Shown one piece after another: positions 52,538 to 59,909 of a DNA stretch of 59,909 nt. The DNA comes from Caenimonas koreensis DSM 17982. GTDB taxonomy: Bacteria > Pseudomonadota > Gammaproteobacteria > Burkholderiales > Burkholderiaceae_C. A model generated the notes under the pieces. It searched no databases. It saw nothing but the letters and a program-made list of their open reading frames with translations, and was not told the origin of the DNA. The first letter of the stretch is position 1. The number at the start of each line of letters is the position of its first letter. The stretch is from contig NZ_WJBU01000025.1 in NCBI RefSeq assembly GCF_009646335.1, forward strand, positions 1 through 59,909. Reading direction: 5' to 3'. A program made the position numbers and the translations under genes.

Positions 52538-52560
52538 GTTCATTCCTTCTCTCTCTTGTT

Positions 52561-52581
52561 CCCTCCCCCTCTGGCGGAGGG
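52561..52581. repeat. GC-rich palindromic repeat 3 (imperfect)
   Basis: CCCTCC and GGAGGG pair around an inner loop. It is inverted relative to the copy at 52635-52655. Confidence 0.6.
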
Positions 52582-52634
52582 TTAGGGTGGGGGCACGGTC
52601 TGGGCGCTGCGCCCATGAAGTGCCCCCACCCCTG

Positions 52635-52655
52635 CCCTCCCCCAGAGGGGGAGGG
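52635..52655. repeat. GC-rich palindromic repeat 4
   Basis: CCCTCCCCC-AGA-GGGGGAGGG, a 9-bp stem and three-base loop between DUF2147 and the HAD/ECH gene. Confidence 0.78.
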
Positions 52656-52670
52656 AGTCAATTCAAAACC

Positions 52671-53105
52671 TCAATTCACTCGCACCCACGTCTGCGTGCG
52701 GCCAAAGGGGCCGAACGATCCGCGCACTTCCAGCTTCTTGCCGCCATCCACGGGCGTGAGGCGCAGCGTGTATTCGCGGCCGTTCTCGGGGTCGAGAATC
52801 TTGCCGTCTTCCCACACGTCCTTGCCTTCTGCTTTCTTCGCGCCTCGAATGATTTCAAGGCCGTCCACCGGCTTGCCCTTGCGCTCGTCGCGGCACTCTT
52901 CGCAGACTTCGCCCGGCTTGGCACCTTTGCCAATGCGCTTTTCAATCTTGCCGCTGATCACACCGGTGGTTTCGATGATGCGGATCTCCGCTTTCGCCTC
53001 GCCCGTCTTGTCGTCGATGTTGCGCCACAGGCCCACGGGGGACATCTGGGCGAAGGCGGTAGCGCAGGCGAACATCGAACCTGTGATGACGAAGAGCGTC
53101 TTCAT
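52671..53105 (-). CDS. DUF2147 secreted protein
   Basis: A 144-residue protein with a signal peptide (to about ATAFA) and the DUF2147 pattern SPVGLWRNIDDKTGEAKAEIRI ... GLEIIRGAKKAEGKDVWEDGKILDPENGREYTLRLTPVDGGKKLEVRG. Periplasmic, function unknown. It overlaps the dehydrogenase gene upstream by four bases. Confidence 0.9.
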   Translation of the reverse strand: MKTLFVITGSMFACATAFAQMSPVGLWRNIDDKTGEAKAEIRIIETTGVISGKIEKRIGKGAKPGEVCEECRDERKGKPVDGLEIIRGAKKAEGKDVWEDGKILDPENGREYTLRLTPVDGGKKLEVRGSFGPFGRTQTWVRVN

Positions 53106-54898
53106 GCGAGAGCCGCGTCCGTGTCCATCAACACCTTGCTGCCAGCACGCGCCGTGCGCATCAGCGTCGCCGTCTCAGGGAACAGCTTCGCAAAGTAGAA
53201 GCGCGCCGTCTGCAGCTTAGCCTGGTAGAACGGATCGGTGTTGCCCGCTGCTATTTCGCGCAGCGCCACTTGCGCCATGCGTGCCCAGAAATAGCCGTGC
53301 ACCAGGTGGCCTGCCACGCGCAGGTAGTCCACTGCAGCCGCGCCCACTTCGTCAGGATTCTGGAAACCCTTGAAGCCGAGCTCGGTCGTGAATTTCGTCA
53401 TCTGGTCGCCCAGGTACGCAATCGGGTTGATGAACTCGGCCATCTTCTCGTTCACGCCTTCTTCTTCCACCAGCTGCGCCACGAGCTTGCCGAATTTCTT
53501 CAGCGTGGCGCCGTTGTTGCCGAGGATCTTGCGGCCCAGCAAGTCGAGCGACTGGATGGTGTTGGTGCCTTCATAGATCATGTTGATGCGGTTGTCGCGC
53601 ACGAACTGCTCCATGCCCCATTCCTTGATGAAGCCGTGGCCGCCGAACACCTGCAGGCACATGTTGGTCGCGATGTGGCCGTTGTCGGTGCTGAAGGCCT
53701 TCACGATGGGCGTGAGCAGCGACAGCATCTCGTCGCTGTCTTTGCGCACCTTCTCGTCGGGATGGTTGTGCGCCTTGTCGAGCAGTACCGAGCAGTAGAT
53801 CGCGAGTGCGCGGCCGCCTTCGGCATACGCCTTGGCGGTGAGCAGCATCTTGCGCACGTCGGGGTGCACGATGATGGGGTCAGCCGGCTTGTCTTTTGCC
53901 TTGACGCCGGAGAGCGAACGCATCTGGATGCGGTCCTTCGCGTAGGCCAGTGCGTTCTGGTAAGCCACTTCGGTGAGGCCGAGCGACTGGTTGCCCACGC
54001 CCAGGCGTGCCGCATTCATCATCACGAACATCGCCTGCATGCCCTTGTTGGGCTGGCCGACCATGTAGCCACGCGCACCGTCAATGACGATCTGCGCCGT
54101 GGCATTGCCGTGAATGCCCATCTTGTGTTCGAGGCCGCCGCAGTAAATCGAATTGCGCGAGCCCAGCGAGCCGTCCTTCTCGACGTTGAATTTCGGCACG
54201 ATGAACAGGCTCACGCCCTTGATGCCGGGAGGCGCATCTGTGAGGCGGGCCAGCACCAGGTGAACGATGTTCGACGTCATGTCGTGCTCGCCCGCGCTGA
54301 TGAAAATCTTGTTGCCGGTGATGAGGTAGCTGCCATCAGGTTGCGCTTCGGCCTTGGTGCGCATCAGGCCCAGGTCCGTGCCGCAATGCGCTTCGGTCAG
54401 GCACATCGTGCCGGTCCATTCGCCGCTCGTCATCTTGTGCAGGTAGAGCTGCTTCTGCTCTTCGGTGCCGTGCTCGGCGAGCGCTGCGTAGGCGCCGTGC
54501 GTGAGGCCGGGGTACATCGTCCAGGCCTGGTTGGCGCTGTTGAGCATTTCGTAGAAGCACTGGTTGAGCACCAGCGGGAGGCCCTGGCCGCCGTAAGCCG
54601 GATCACAGCTCAATGCAGGCCATCCACCCTCGACGTACTTGTGATACGCCTCCTTGAAACCCTTCGGCGTGGTGACCGCATGGGTTTCCTTGTTCAATGT
54701 GCAACCTTCGGCGTCGCCGCTCATGTTCAGCGGGAACGTCACTTCGGTGGCGAATTTGCCGGCTTCTTCGAGCACGGCGTTGATCGTTTCGGCGTCTGCT
54801 TCGGCGTACTTCGGGATCGCCTTGAAGTCGCTCGTGACATCGAGCACTTCGTGCATCACGAATTGCATGTCGCGCAGGGGCGGTGTGTAAGTGGGCAT
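53102..54898 (-). CDS. Long acyl-CoA dehydrogenase (FadE-like)
   Basis: A 598-residue dehydrogenase with the short N-terminal extension TPPLRDMQFVMHEVLDV, the flavin motif MCLTEAHCGTDLGLMRTKA, QVFGGHGFIKEWGMEQFVRDNRINMIYEGTN and an extra C-terminal helical domain of about 130 residues. This is the usual form of large bacterial acyl-CoA dehydrogenases that start beta-oxidation. Follows the TetR gene by five bases. Confidence 0.92.
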   Translation of the reverse strand: MPTYTPPLRDMQFVMHEVLDVTSDFKAIPKYAEADAETINAVLEEAGKFATEVTFPLNMSGDAEGCTLNKETHAVTTPKGFKEAYHKYVEGGWPALSCDPAYGGQGLPLVLNQCFYEMLNSANQAWTMYPGLTHGAYAALAEHGTEEQKQLYLHKMTSGEWTGTMCLTEAHCGTDLGLMRTKAEAQPDGSYLITGNKIFISAGEHDMTSNIVHLVLARLTDAPPGIKGVSLFIVPKFNVEKDGSLGSRNSIYCGGLEHKMGIHGNATAQIVIDGARGYMVGQPNKGMQAMFVMMNAARLGVGNQSLGLTEVAYQNALAYAKDRIQMRSLSGVKAKDKPADPIIVHPDVRKMLLTAKAYAEGGRALAIYCSVLLDKAHNHPDEKVRKDSDEMLSLLTPIVKAFSTDNGHIATNMCLQVFGGHGFIKEWGMEQFVRDNRINMIYEGTNTIQSLDLLGRKILGNNGATLKKFGKLVAQLVEEEGVNEKMAEFINPIAYLGDQMTKFTTELGFKGFQNPDEVGAAAVDYLRVAGHLVHGYFWARMAQVALREIAAGNTDPFYQAKLQTARFYFAKLFPETATLMRTARAGSKVLMDTDAALA

Positions 54899-54903
54899 CT
54901 CGA

Positions 54904-55632
54904 TTACTCCTTGGAGGATGACTTGGTGGATTTAGCGGATTTGGAGGATTTGGCTGACTTGTCGGCAGCGGGTACAGGCAGCGAGTCTTTCGCGCCGTAC
55001 AGCCGCAGGATGTTGTCGAAGCCGGCGTTGGCGCGGTCGATCGAGCCTGGGTTCTTCAAGAAGCGCGCTTCGTAGTGCAGTGCGAGGATGAGGCCGTGGA
55101 TTTCGAAGAGCAGCTGGTCGACATCGACTTCAGCGCGCAGGTGCCCTTCTTCTTTGGCTGACACGACGGCGCGGCGCATGGCGGCAAGCCACGTCTTGAC
55201 CGAGCCGACGAGCGCGTCGCGAACGGGCCCCGTGCGGTCATCGAATTCGACGGCGCCGCTGATGTAGATGCAGCCCGAGTCGATTTCAAACGACGTGCGC
55301 TGCATCCAGTTCGCGAACATCGCGCGCAGGCGCGGTAGGCCGCGCGGCTTGTGCATCGCCGGGTAGAACACTTCTTCTTCGAAGCGCGTGTGGTACTCGC
55401 GGATGACGGAGATCTGCAGCTCTTCACGCGAGCCGAAATGCGCGAACACGCCGGACTTGCTCATCTGCGTGACTTCGGCGAGCGCGCCGATCGACAGGCC
55501 CTCCAGGCCGATCTGCGTGGCCAGGCCGAGTGCTGCGTCGACGATGGCTGCCTTGGTCTGCTGGCCCTTTTGCATGGCGCGGCCTTCGCGCGGTGCGCGG
55601 GCATGTTTGGCGTGCAGGTCGTGAAGGGACAT
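54904..55632 (-). CDS. TetR-family regulator of the fatty-acid cluster
   Basis: A 242-residue TetR protein: IGALAEVTQMSKSGVFAHFGSREELQISVI is the recognition region, and FEEEVFYPAMHKPRGLPRLRAMFANWM begins the ligand domain. The last 22 residues are a Lys/Ser/Ala low-complexity tail (KSAKSSKSAKSTKSSSKE), unusual for the family. The start at 55632 is the most likely ATG; one at the MQKGQ segment is also possible. Confidence 0.88.
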   Translation of the reverse strand: MSLHDLHAKHARAPREGRAMQKGQQTKAAIVDAALGLATQIGLEGLSIGALAEVTQMSKSGVFAHFGSREELQISVIREYHTRFEEEVFYPAMHKPRGLPRLRAMFANWMQRTSFEIDSGCIYISGAVEFDDRTGPVRDALVGSVKTWLAAMRRAVVSAKEEGHLRAEVDVDQLLFEIHGLILALHYEARFLKNPGSIDRANAGFDNILRLYGAKDSLPVPAADKSAKSSKSAKSTKSSSKE

Positions 55633-55659
55633 CGTGGGTGGGCGGCGATTCAGAATAAA

Positions 55660-55671
55660 ACGAACGGTCGT
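55660..55671. promoter_or_regulatory. Candidate TetR operator
   Basis: ACGAACGGTCGT, with ACGA/TCGT arms, lies 28 bases upstream of the TetR start, in a short AT-rich gap between divergent genes. Sites of this shape are common for TetR regulators of fatty-acid genes. Confidence 0.5.
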
Positions 55672-55807
55672 ACTATTTTGCACGATCAGCCGTGACAGCG
55701 TGGTGACTTTCTAGAGCGCGCCTTCTAGCGTCGGCAAGGGTTAACCCGAAACGGCCCGACGCGGACGCAACTGCAGAGCTGCGCGGCACTTCGAGCGGGC
55801 CTCGCAG

Positions 55808-57091
55808 GTGTCCTCCTTAGAATGCGCTGCAACCCGCAAGCAATCCGCTCCCCCTCCTTTGACACCGCACGACACCCAGCCCGGCCGCCAGCTCTTTGCC
55901 TGGGCCTGGCTCATCGCCTTCTTATTGGCGGCACTCACTTGCTCGACCGTGAAGCCGCCGCATCCTGCGGTGCTGCCGGTGCTGTTCGCGTCGGGCATGG
56001 CATATGTGCTGTGGTCGGCGCGGTCGCAGTTAATCGACATGCTGGGCAACCACCGCGCAATATGGCTGTCGCTCGCAGTGCTGGTCGCGTCCATTGCCAT
56101 GGCAGAGATGTTGGCAGCCCAGCGGGGCGTGCAAGGGCTGGCGATCTTGCTGCCGCCTTCCATGTGGCTCGTCCTTTGCCTGCCCGTGCTCACCGTCTTT
56201 CTGATGCACGACGCTCGCCTTCGGTTCACCGTTTGGCTCTTCGCCGCGATCTGCATCTGGCACTTCTTTGCAATGCCGTTCGAAGCGGTGACGGGCATTC
56301 GCCTGAGCTGGCAGCCCATCGAGCTGTTCCCACGCGATGCGGGGCCGCTGCACTACCAGGCGGCGGGGCTCGCGTGGCAGGTGTACTACTTTGTCGGACT
56401 CTTCCTGCCGATGTTCTATCTGGCGTGGGGGCCATTGAGCGAAGGCCGGATCACGCGCTGGCCGCGCATGTCGCCACTGGCGTGGGCGCTGCTGGCGATG
56501 GCGTGGGGACTGCCTGCGGTAGCCACGCAGTCGCGCAGTGCGTTCGCCGGCACGATGGCGGCGGGCCTGCTCGCGCTGCTGGCGTGGCGCAGGCCGCGCG
56601 CCGCGAGGACGTGGATCGCGCTGGGCGTGCTGGTGGCCATCGGTGCCGCGTCGTACTGGTATCTGTTTTCCGCCAACAAGAGCGGCATGGACCTGCGGCT
56701 GGCGTACTACGCGCTGTACTTCGACGAGTCGATGAAGTGGCCCGCTGTGTTGATCGGCCATGGCTTCACGCTCGTGCCGAACGCCGCGATGTTCGCCAAG
56801 GGTTTCATTCCGCTGGAGCACAGCCACAACGACTTGATCCAGACGTTGTATAGCTGGGGGGCGATTGCGCTGCTCGCCTACCTTGCGTTCTTCGCCGCAT
56901 TGTTGGCGCTGGTGTGGAAGCGTTATGTGTCGCGGGGGCGGGTCTGGCCGCTGTGCGCGCTGCTCGTTTTCATTCCTTGCACGGTGACGGACCTGGGCTT
57001 CCAGAATTTCGAGAAGGCAGTGTTCATCGTCTTGCTCACGAGCTGCTGCCTGGTGTTCGCACGCGAAGCTCGCTTGCCTGAGAAAATCTGA
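55808..57091 (+). CDS. O-antigen ligase (Wzy_C) family membrane protein
   Basis: A 427-residue protein with about ten to twelve membrane helices and a periplasmic loop ending in GFIPLEHSHNDLIQTLYSWGAIALLAYLAF, which is the conserved H-x-H-N segment of WaaL/Wzy-type glycan ligases and polymerases. QSRSAFAG holds the conserved Arg. The GTG at 55808 is the only good start. Which glycan it acts on is unknown. Confidence 0.87.
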   Translation: MSSLECAATRKQSAPPPLTPHDTQPGRQLFAWAWLIAFLLAALTCSTVKPPHPAVLPVLFASGMAYVLWSARSQLIDMLGNHRAIWLSLAVLVASIAMAEMLAAQRGVQGLAILLPPSMWLVLCLPVLTVFLMHDARLRFTVWLFAAICIWHFFAMPFEAVTGIRLSWQPIELFPRDAGPLHYQAAGLAWQVYYFVGLFLPMFYLAWGPLSEGRITRWPRMSPLAWALLAMAWGLPAVATQSRSAFAGTMAAGLLALLAWRRPRAARTWIALGVLVAIGAASYWYLFSANKSGMDLRLAYYALYFDESMKWPAVLIGHGFTLVPNAAMFAKGFIPLEHSHNDLIQTLYSWGAIALLAYLAFFAALLALVWKRYVSRGRVWPLCALLVFIPCTVTDLGFQNFEKAVFIVLLTSCCLVFAREARLPEKI

Positions 57092-57526
57092 ATGCCGCAA
57101 CTCGTGAAGTTTCCTATTGGTGCACTGACGTTGGTCGCAGCTGCCACTGTGAGCGCCGCCGGTCCCTGCGGCATCGAGCAGGTCGATATGGACGAGAGCT
57201 CGATCACCATTCGGTTTGTACGCTTCTCAAGCAGTCCCTACTCAATCGAGCTAACTAGTCCAGATGGCAAACGCGACTACTCAGATGGCGGGTGGGTCCC
57301 AGTTGCCATCGTAGGTGGAGAGGTCTGGTACGAAAGTGAAAAGACACCAGGCGTCCTGATGCGGGGCCAGCTTCGCTACCCGAAGAGCTACGCGCTCGTG
57401 CTCTTCGAGCATCACTACGGTTGTAAAGCGAGTCTGATGGCTGAAGGCAAGACATTTCACATTGAGTCGCCGAACCAGGTCATGGACCTCAATCTTGGCA
57501 CGCCAAAACAAAAGCAGCCGCAGTGA
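57092..57526 (+). CDS. Secreted small hypothetical protein
   Basis: A 144-residue protein with a signal peptide (to about VSAAG) and a beta-rich mature part with two cysteines. Not recognised. It starts at the base following the stop of the O-antigen-ligase gene. GC is lower than in the genes to the left, as in the paralogues that follow. Confidence 0.65.
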   Translation: MPQLVKFPIGALTLVAAATVSAAGPCGIEQVDMDESSITIRFVRFSSSPYSIELTSPDGKRDYSDGGWVPVAIVGGEVWYESEKTPGVLMRGQLRYPKSYALVLFEHHYGCKASLMAEGKTFHIESPNQVMDLNLGTPKQKQPQ

Positions 57527-57632
57527 GGACAACCTCCCGAGTCTGCCCATCCTAGCCTTTCGCCGTTTCTGCAGGACCCAACACTTTCGCAAGGAACCAC
57601 CTGCATTGGGCGTCGCGACGAGATAATCTGTC

Positions 57633-58238
57633 ATGGCTCACTTCAGGCTAGCTGCTTTCATACTGATTTCTCTCCTTGCAGCAAATGTTGCCAGTGCAAG
57701 TCAGGCGGCCGTGCCCCTCGAAGAGAAGGCGCCAGTTGTCTCGCCCGAAGTCGCGGCGCTGGTGAGGGCCATGGCACAGGCGCATGACGATCCAGGACTT
57801 ATTGACGACCCTTACGCGCTGGCGACTACGTTTGGTGCCCGGCTCGATCGACAATATGAGACGCCGGAAAATAGAGGATTCCAATTTCGGAATCTGCCTT
57901 CCGGGATTTCGATTTCGCTCAGCCAACTAGAAAGCCGGACGCCGGAGCATTGGACAAGACGGAGTGTTCTGCTGTTGTTCGTCGACATGGAACGCGTGTG
58001 TATCCAAAGTCATGAAGTCCCAAGACTCCTTCAGCGCACCTTTCGCGTCGGGCCGCAGAATCCCCACCCTATCTATCGACGCCCGAGCACCGTCAAATGG
58101 CTCGGCGTGGCCGACCCTGGGGCAAGGAACTGGTACGTAGAAGGTACGAGGCTTGCACTGCCTAGCATGTTCTTCTCCACGGAAGGGATCGACTGCGTCG
58201 TCCGCATTGGCGTCCAGCATGTAAAGGAAACGCCGTGA
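57633..58238 (+). CDS. Tandem secreted family, member 1 (divergent)
   Basis: A 201-residue protein with a signal peptide (to about VASAS). The layout matches the next two genes: PEVAALVRAMAQAHDD, then DPYALATTFGARLDRQ (the FGxKY-like position), a central VLLLFVDMERVCI strand and the ending GIDCVVRIGVQHV. It is the most divergent member. Family not recognised. Confidence 0.7.
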   Translation: MAHFRLAAFILISLLAANVASASQAAVPLEEKAPVVSPEVAALVRAMAQAHDDPGLIDDPYALATTFGARLDRQYETPENRGFQFRNLPSGISISLSQLESRTPEHWTRRSVLLLFVDMERVCIQSHEVPRLLQRTFRVGPQNPHPIYRRPSTVKWLGVADPGARNWYVEGTRLALPSMFFSTEGIDCVVRIGVQHVKETP

Positions 58239-58400
58239 GAGACGCCTCCCTCGCTACGCCCGGATCCAGCAACAGGCTAAGCTCAACAGCTTCAAACACT
58301 TGAATTGATGCCGAGGCCGGGTCATGCTGGGCGTCACAGACGGTGCCAAGAGATGCGATCAGAGGCACGCGCTTTTTTCTCCGCAACAACAGTTTTCGCA

Positions 58401-58958
58401 ATGAAGATCGAACTGCACTCAGTCGCTTTCGCTGGCTTAGCCATGTTTCTTTCGGGCATGCAGCCCGCCCATTCGCAAGCCGTGACGCTTCCGCGAGCCT
58501 TAGAAGCCAAAACAATCAAGGCCATCGTCGAAATCGCCAGTGGCGTCATCCCACAACAGAGAGATGTCGAGGTCGCATTCGGTATCAAATACGGCGGTCC
58601 AATATCTCCAGTAGGCGAAGGATTCAAGACCACAAGGCAAAACCCACCGATTGCGCATGCTCCCGAAAGCACCTACCTCCGCATGTCTACGGTAAATGGA
58701 GTTCAAATTCGAGTCGCGCTTCGGTTTCTGTCGCAGGATGAAATTCAACGTGAAGGCCTGCCGGCGTTTTGCATCGAACGAGATCACCTGTCGAGCGAGC
58801 TTGCGCACAAAAATTGGCGCAAAGAAATCGTCACTGACCCCCTTCATAACCTGAAGGAAGAACTCCATACAGCCAGATTCCTGGGTACCGCCCGCTCCAT
58901 CAGCGTCTCATCCACGATAGGGCCTTGCGTCCAAACAATCGTCATTCAATACAACTAG
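58401..58958 (+). CDS. Tandem secreted family, member 2
   Basis: A 185-residue protein with a signal peptide (to about PAHSQA). Shared features: IKAIVEIASGVIPQQRDVEVAFGIKYGG after the signal, STYLRMSTVNGVQIRVALRF, LPAFCIERDHLSSELAHKNWRKEIVTDPLHNL and the ending GPCVQTIVIQYN. Two conserved cysteines may form a disulfide. The ATG at 58401 is chosen because it opens the signal peptide. Confidence 0.72.
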   Translation: MKIELHSVAFAGLAMFLSGMQPAHSQAVTLPRALEAKTIKAIVEIASGVIPQQRDVEVAFGIKYGGPISPVGEGFKTTRQNPPIAHAPESTYLRMSTVNGVQIRVALRFLSQDEIQREGLPAFCIERDHLSSELAHKNWRKEIVTDPLHNLKEELHTARFLGTARSISVSSTIGPCVQTIVIQYN

Positions 58959-58992
58959 CTCACATGTTGCGACTTCTAGATTGAGGAACCCC

Positions 58993-59559
58993 ATGGGACC
59001 CGCATGGCATCGAATAGCCTTTCTGTCCGTCGCGCTCATATTGAGTGCGCAGTCTGCATGCGCTCTTCAGGCGATGCCCCTACAACGCGACGTTGAAGGC
59101 CAGATGCTGAAAGGGCTTGTTGAACGCGCAGTCGGAAGCGTACCGACGCCCCGCGACATTGAGGCTACATTCGGTCTCAAATATGCGCCCCCACGAATCT
59201 CCAGATACGTAGAAGTCTACGAAGCTCCTGGGGCCTACCCATTCGCTGCTGAGAGCGCCGCAAGCACCTACCTGCTATATCCGGCCGGAGCGCGCCCGCA
59301 GGTCTTGGTTTCAATTCACTTCGCCTCGCCAGAACGGCTCTTTGCGACGCAACTTCCTCAGTTCTGCCTTCCGCGTCAAGAATTTGTCGCCGAGCTGTTG
59401 AATAGAAATTGGCAGCACCAGTTGGTGACGGACCCGATACACGACATCCGAAATGACCACTACACACTCGAAGTCGACGGCATTAGCCGTTTGGTTTATT
59501 TCATACCAAACGCCGGCGATTGCATTCAAACCGTTGTAGTCCGGTTCAAGTACCTCTAG
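58993..59559 (+). CDS. Tandem secreted family, member 3
   Basis: A 188-residue protein with a signal peptide (to about ACALQA). The layout is that of member 2: LKGLVERAVGSVPTPRDIEATFGLKYAPP, STYLLYPAGARPQVLVSIHF, LPQFCLPRQEFVAELLNRNWQHQLVTDPIHDI and GDCIQTVVVRFKYL. GAGG lies just before the ATG at 58993. Confidence 0.72.
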   Translation: MGPAWHRIAFLSVALILSAQSACALQAMPLQRDVEGQMLKGLVERAVGSVPTPRDIEATFGLKYAPPRISRYVEVYEAPGAYPFAAESAASTYLLYPAGARPQVLVSIHFASPERLFATQLPQFCLPRQEFVAELLNRNWQHQLVTDPIHDIRNDHYTLEVDGISRLVYFIPNAGDCIQTVVVRFKYL

Positions 59560-59591
59560 AAAATCACCCGAAAGTTTGGGAGTTCGACCTT

Positions 59592-59861
59592 ATGCACTTA
59601 CTAAGCCGCTCGGCGATAACGCTCATATTGCTCGCAATCCAGACTGTGGCCGCAGCTCAATCGGTCTCAGAAACCAAAACAGAGATTTCCCTGGCCGATG
59701 GTTTGGTCGTCATCCTGACGGACCAATCGCTTTCTATCGCTGTACTTGAGTCAACATTCGGCTTCAAGTATTTGTTGACTAGTGACCTGCCCCCTTCCAC
59801 CCTGCCAATCAAACTTTGGAAGTCCGGGGTTTCAAGGTTAATCGATTGCTCGATCGGTTGA
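59592..59861 (+). pseudogene. Tandem secreted family, member 4, truncated
   Basis: An 89-residue remnant. After a signal peptide (to about TVAAAQ) it has LADGLVVILTDQSLSIAVLESTFGFKYLLTSDLP, matching the start of members 2 and 3, then diverges and stops at 59861. The remaining 100 or so residues of the family are absent. A perfect palindrome follows, so the end was probably replaced by a mobile or repeated element. Confidence 0.6.
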
Positions 59862-59865
59862 TGAT

Positions 59866-59901
59866 CGAACTGCATCGCCTGCGCGCAGGCGATGCAGTTC
59901 G
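59866..59901. repeat. 36-bp perfect palindrome at the window edge
   Basis: GAACTGCATCGCCTGCG is followed at once by its exact reverse complement; one more C-G pair extends it on each side. No T run follows. It may be the start of an element whose rest lies outside the window. Confidence 0.8.
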
Positions 59902-59909
59902 GCGAATCG

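Noticed and set aside
53270..55075. A 601-codon open frame on the + strand
   Set aside because: It lies antisense to the acyl-CoA dehydrogenase at 53102-54898, whose motifs are complete. The translated product is His/Arg/Leu-rich without any family feature; long antisense frames are common at this GC content.

Overview
The window looks like a chromosomal segment of a GC-rich betaproteobacterium, most likely Burkholderiales. This is inferred from base composition, many four-base gene overlaps, several acyl-CoA catabolic operons and the style of the integron. No rRNA or tRNA gene was recognised.

1-8700 is a chromosomal integron. The integrase gene (7268-8632, + strand) has a perfect LexA-type box over its promoter. 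To its left lies a cassette array read on the minus strand, away from intI: small, mostly unrecognised ORFs (three membrane proteins, one lipoprotein, others soluble), separated by attC sites of about 87 bp. Several ORFs stop inside the attC R'' core and start a few bases after the preceding core. Two nearly identical IS110/IS1111-type elements (3346-4782 and 5165-6600) sit at the same position and orientation inside two attC sites, as in the IS1111-attC group. Their 3' non-coding ends hold short segments matching both insertion junctions, which suggests a guide (seeker/bridge) RNA. Towards the far left the attC sites degrade.

8300-19900 holds an Atm1-type ABC exporter with a small zinc-ribbon membrane protein, a YciA-like thioesterase, an enoyl-CoA hydratase and a complete branched-chain-type ABC importer operon (livH-M-G-F, an acyl-CoA ligase, and the binding protein) ending in a clear terminator. 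The embedded ligase suggests the imported solute is a carboxylic acid that is activated to a CoA ester. An AI-2E-type permease follows.

19849-27727 is a seven-gene minus-strand operon: TetR, SDR, carboxyltransferase, acyl-CoA dehydrogenase, biotin carboxylase, acyl-CoA dehydrogenase, thioesterase. It resembles branched acyl-CoA or acyclic-terpene (Atu/Liu) catabolism, and a long palindrome lies over its predicted promoter. A YfiR protein and a hybrid histidine kinase are read divergently.

30600-39650 is ordinary chromosome: an MBL-fold hydrolase, DUF2182 and DUF899 proteins, a winged-helix regulator with a beta-propeller protein, succinate-semialdehyde dehydrogenase and a class A penicillin-binding protein. 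39660-40807 is an AbiE-like toxin-antitoxin pair with its own palindromic operator. 40894-44585 is an ECF42-type sigma factor with DGPF/YCII, VOC and SRPBCC partners.

44630-55632 is a large minus-strand fatty-acid-degradation cluster: TetR, FadE-like dehydrogenase, DUF2147, HAD/ECH fusion, thiolase, alpha/beta hydrolase, thioesterase, SDR, DsbA-type isomerase, enoyl-CoA hydratase. A DUF559 nuclease gene and GC-rich palindromic repeats interrupt it. 55808-59909 carries an O-antigen-ligase-like protein and a tandem family of small secreted proteins of unknown function; the last copy is cut short just before a perfect palindrome at the window edge.
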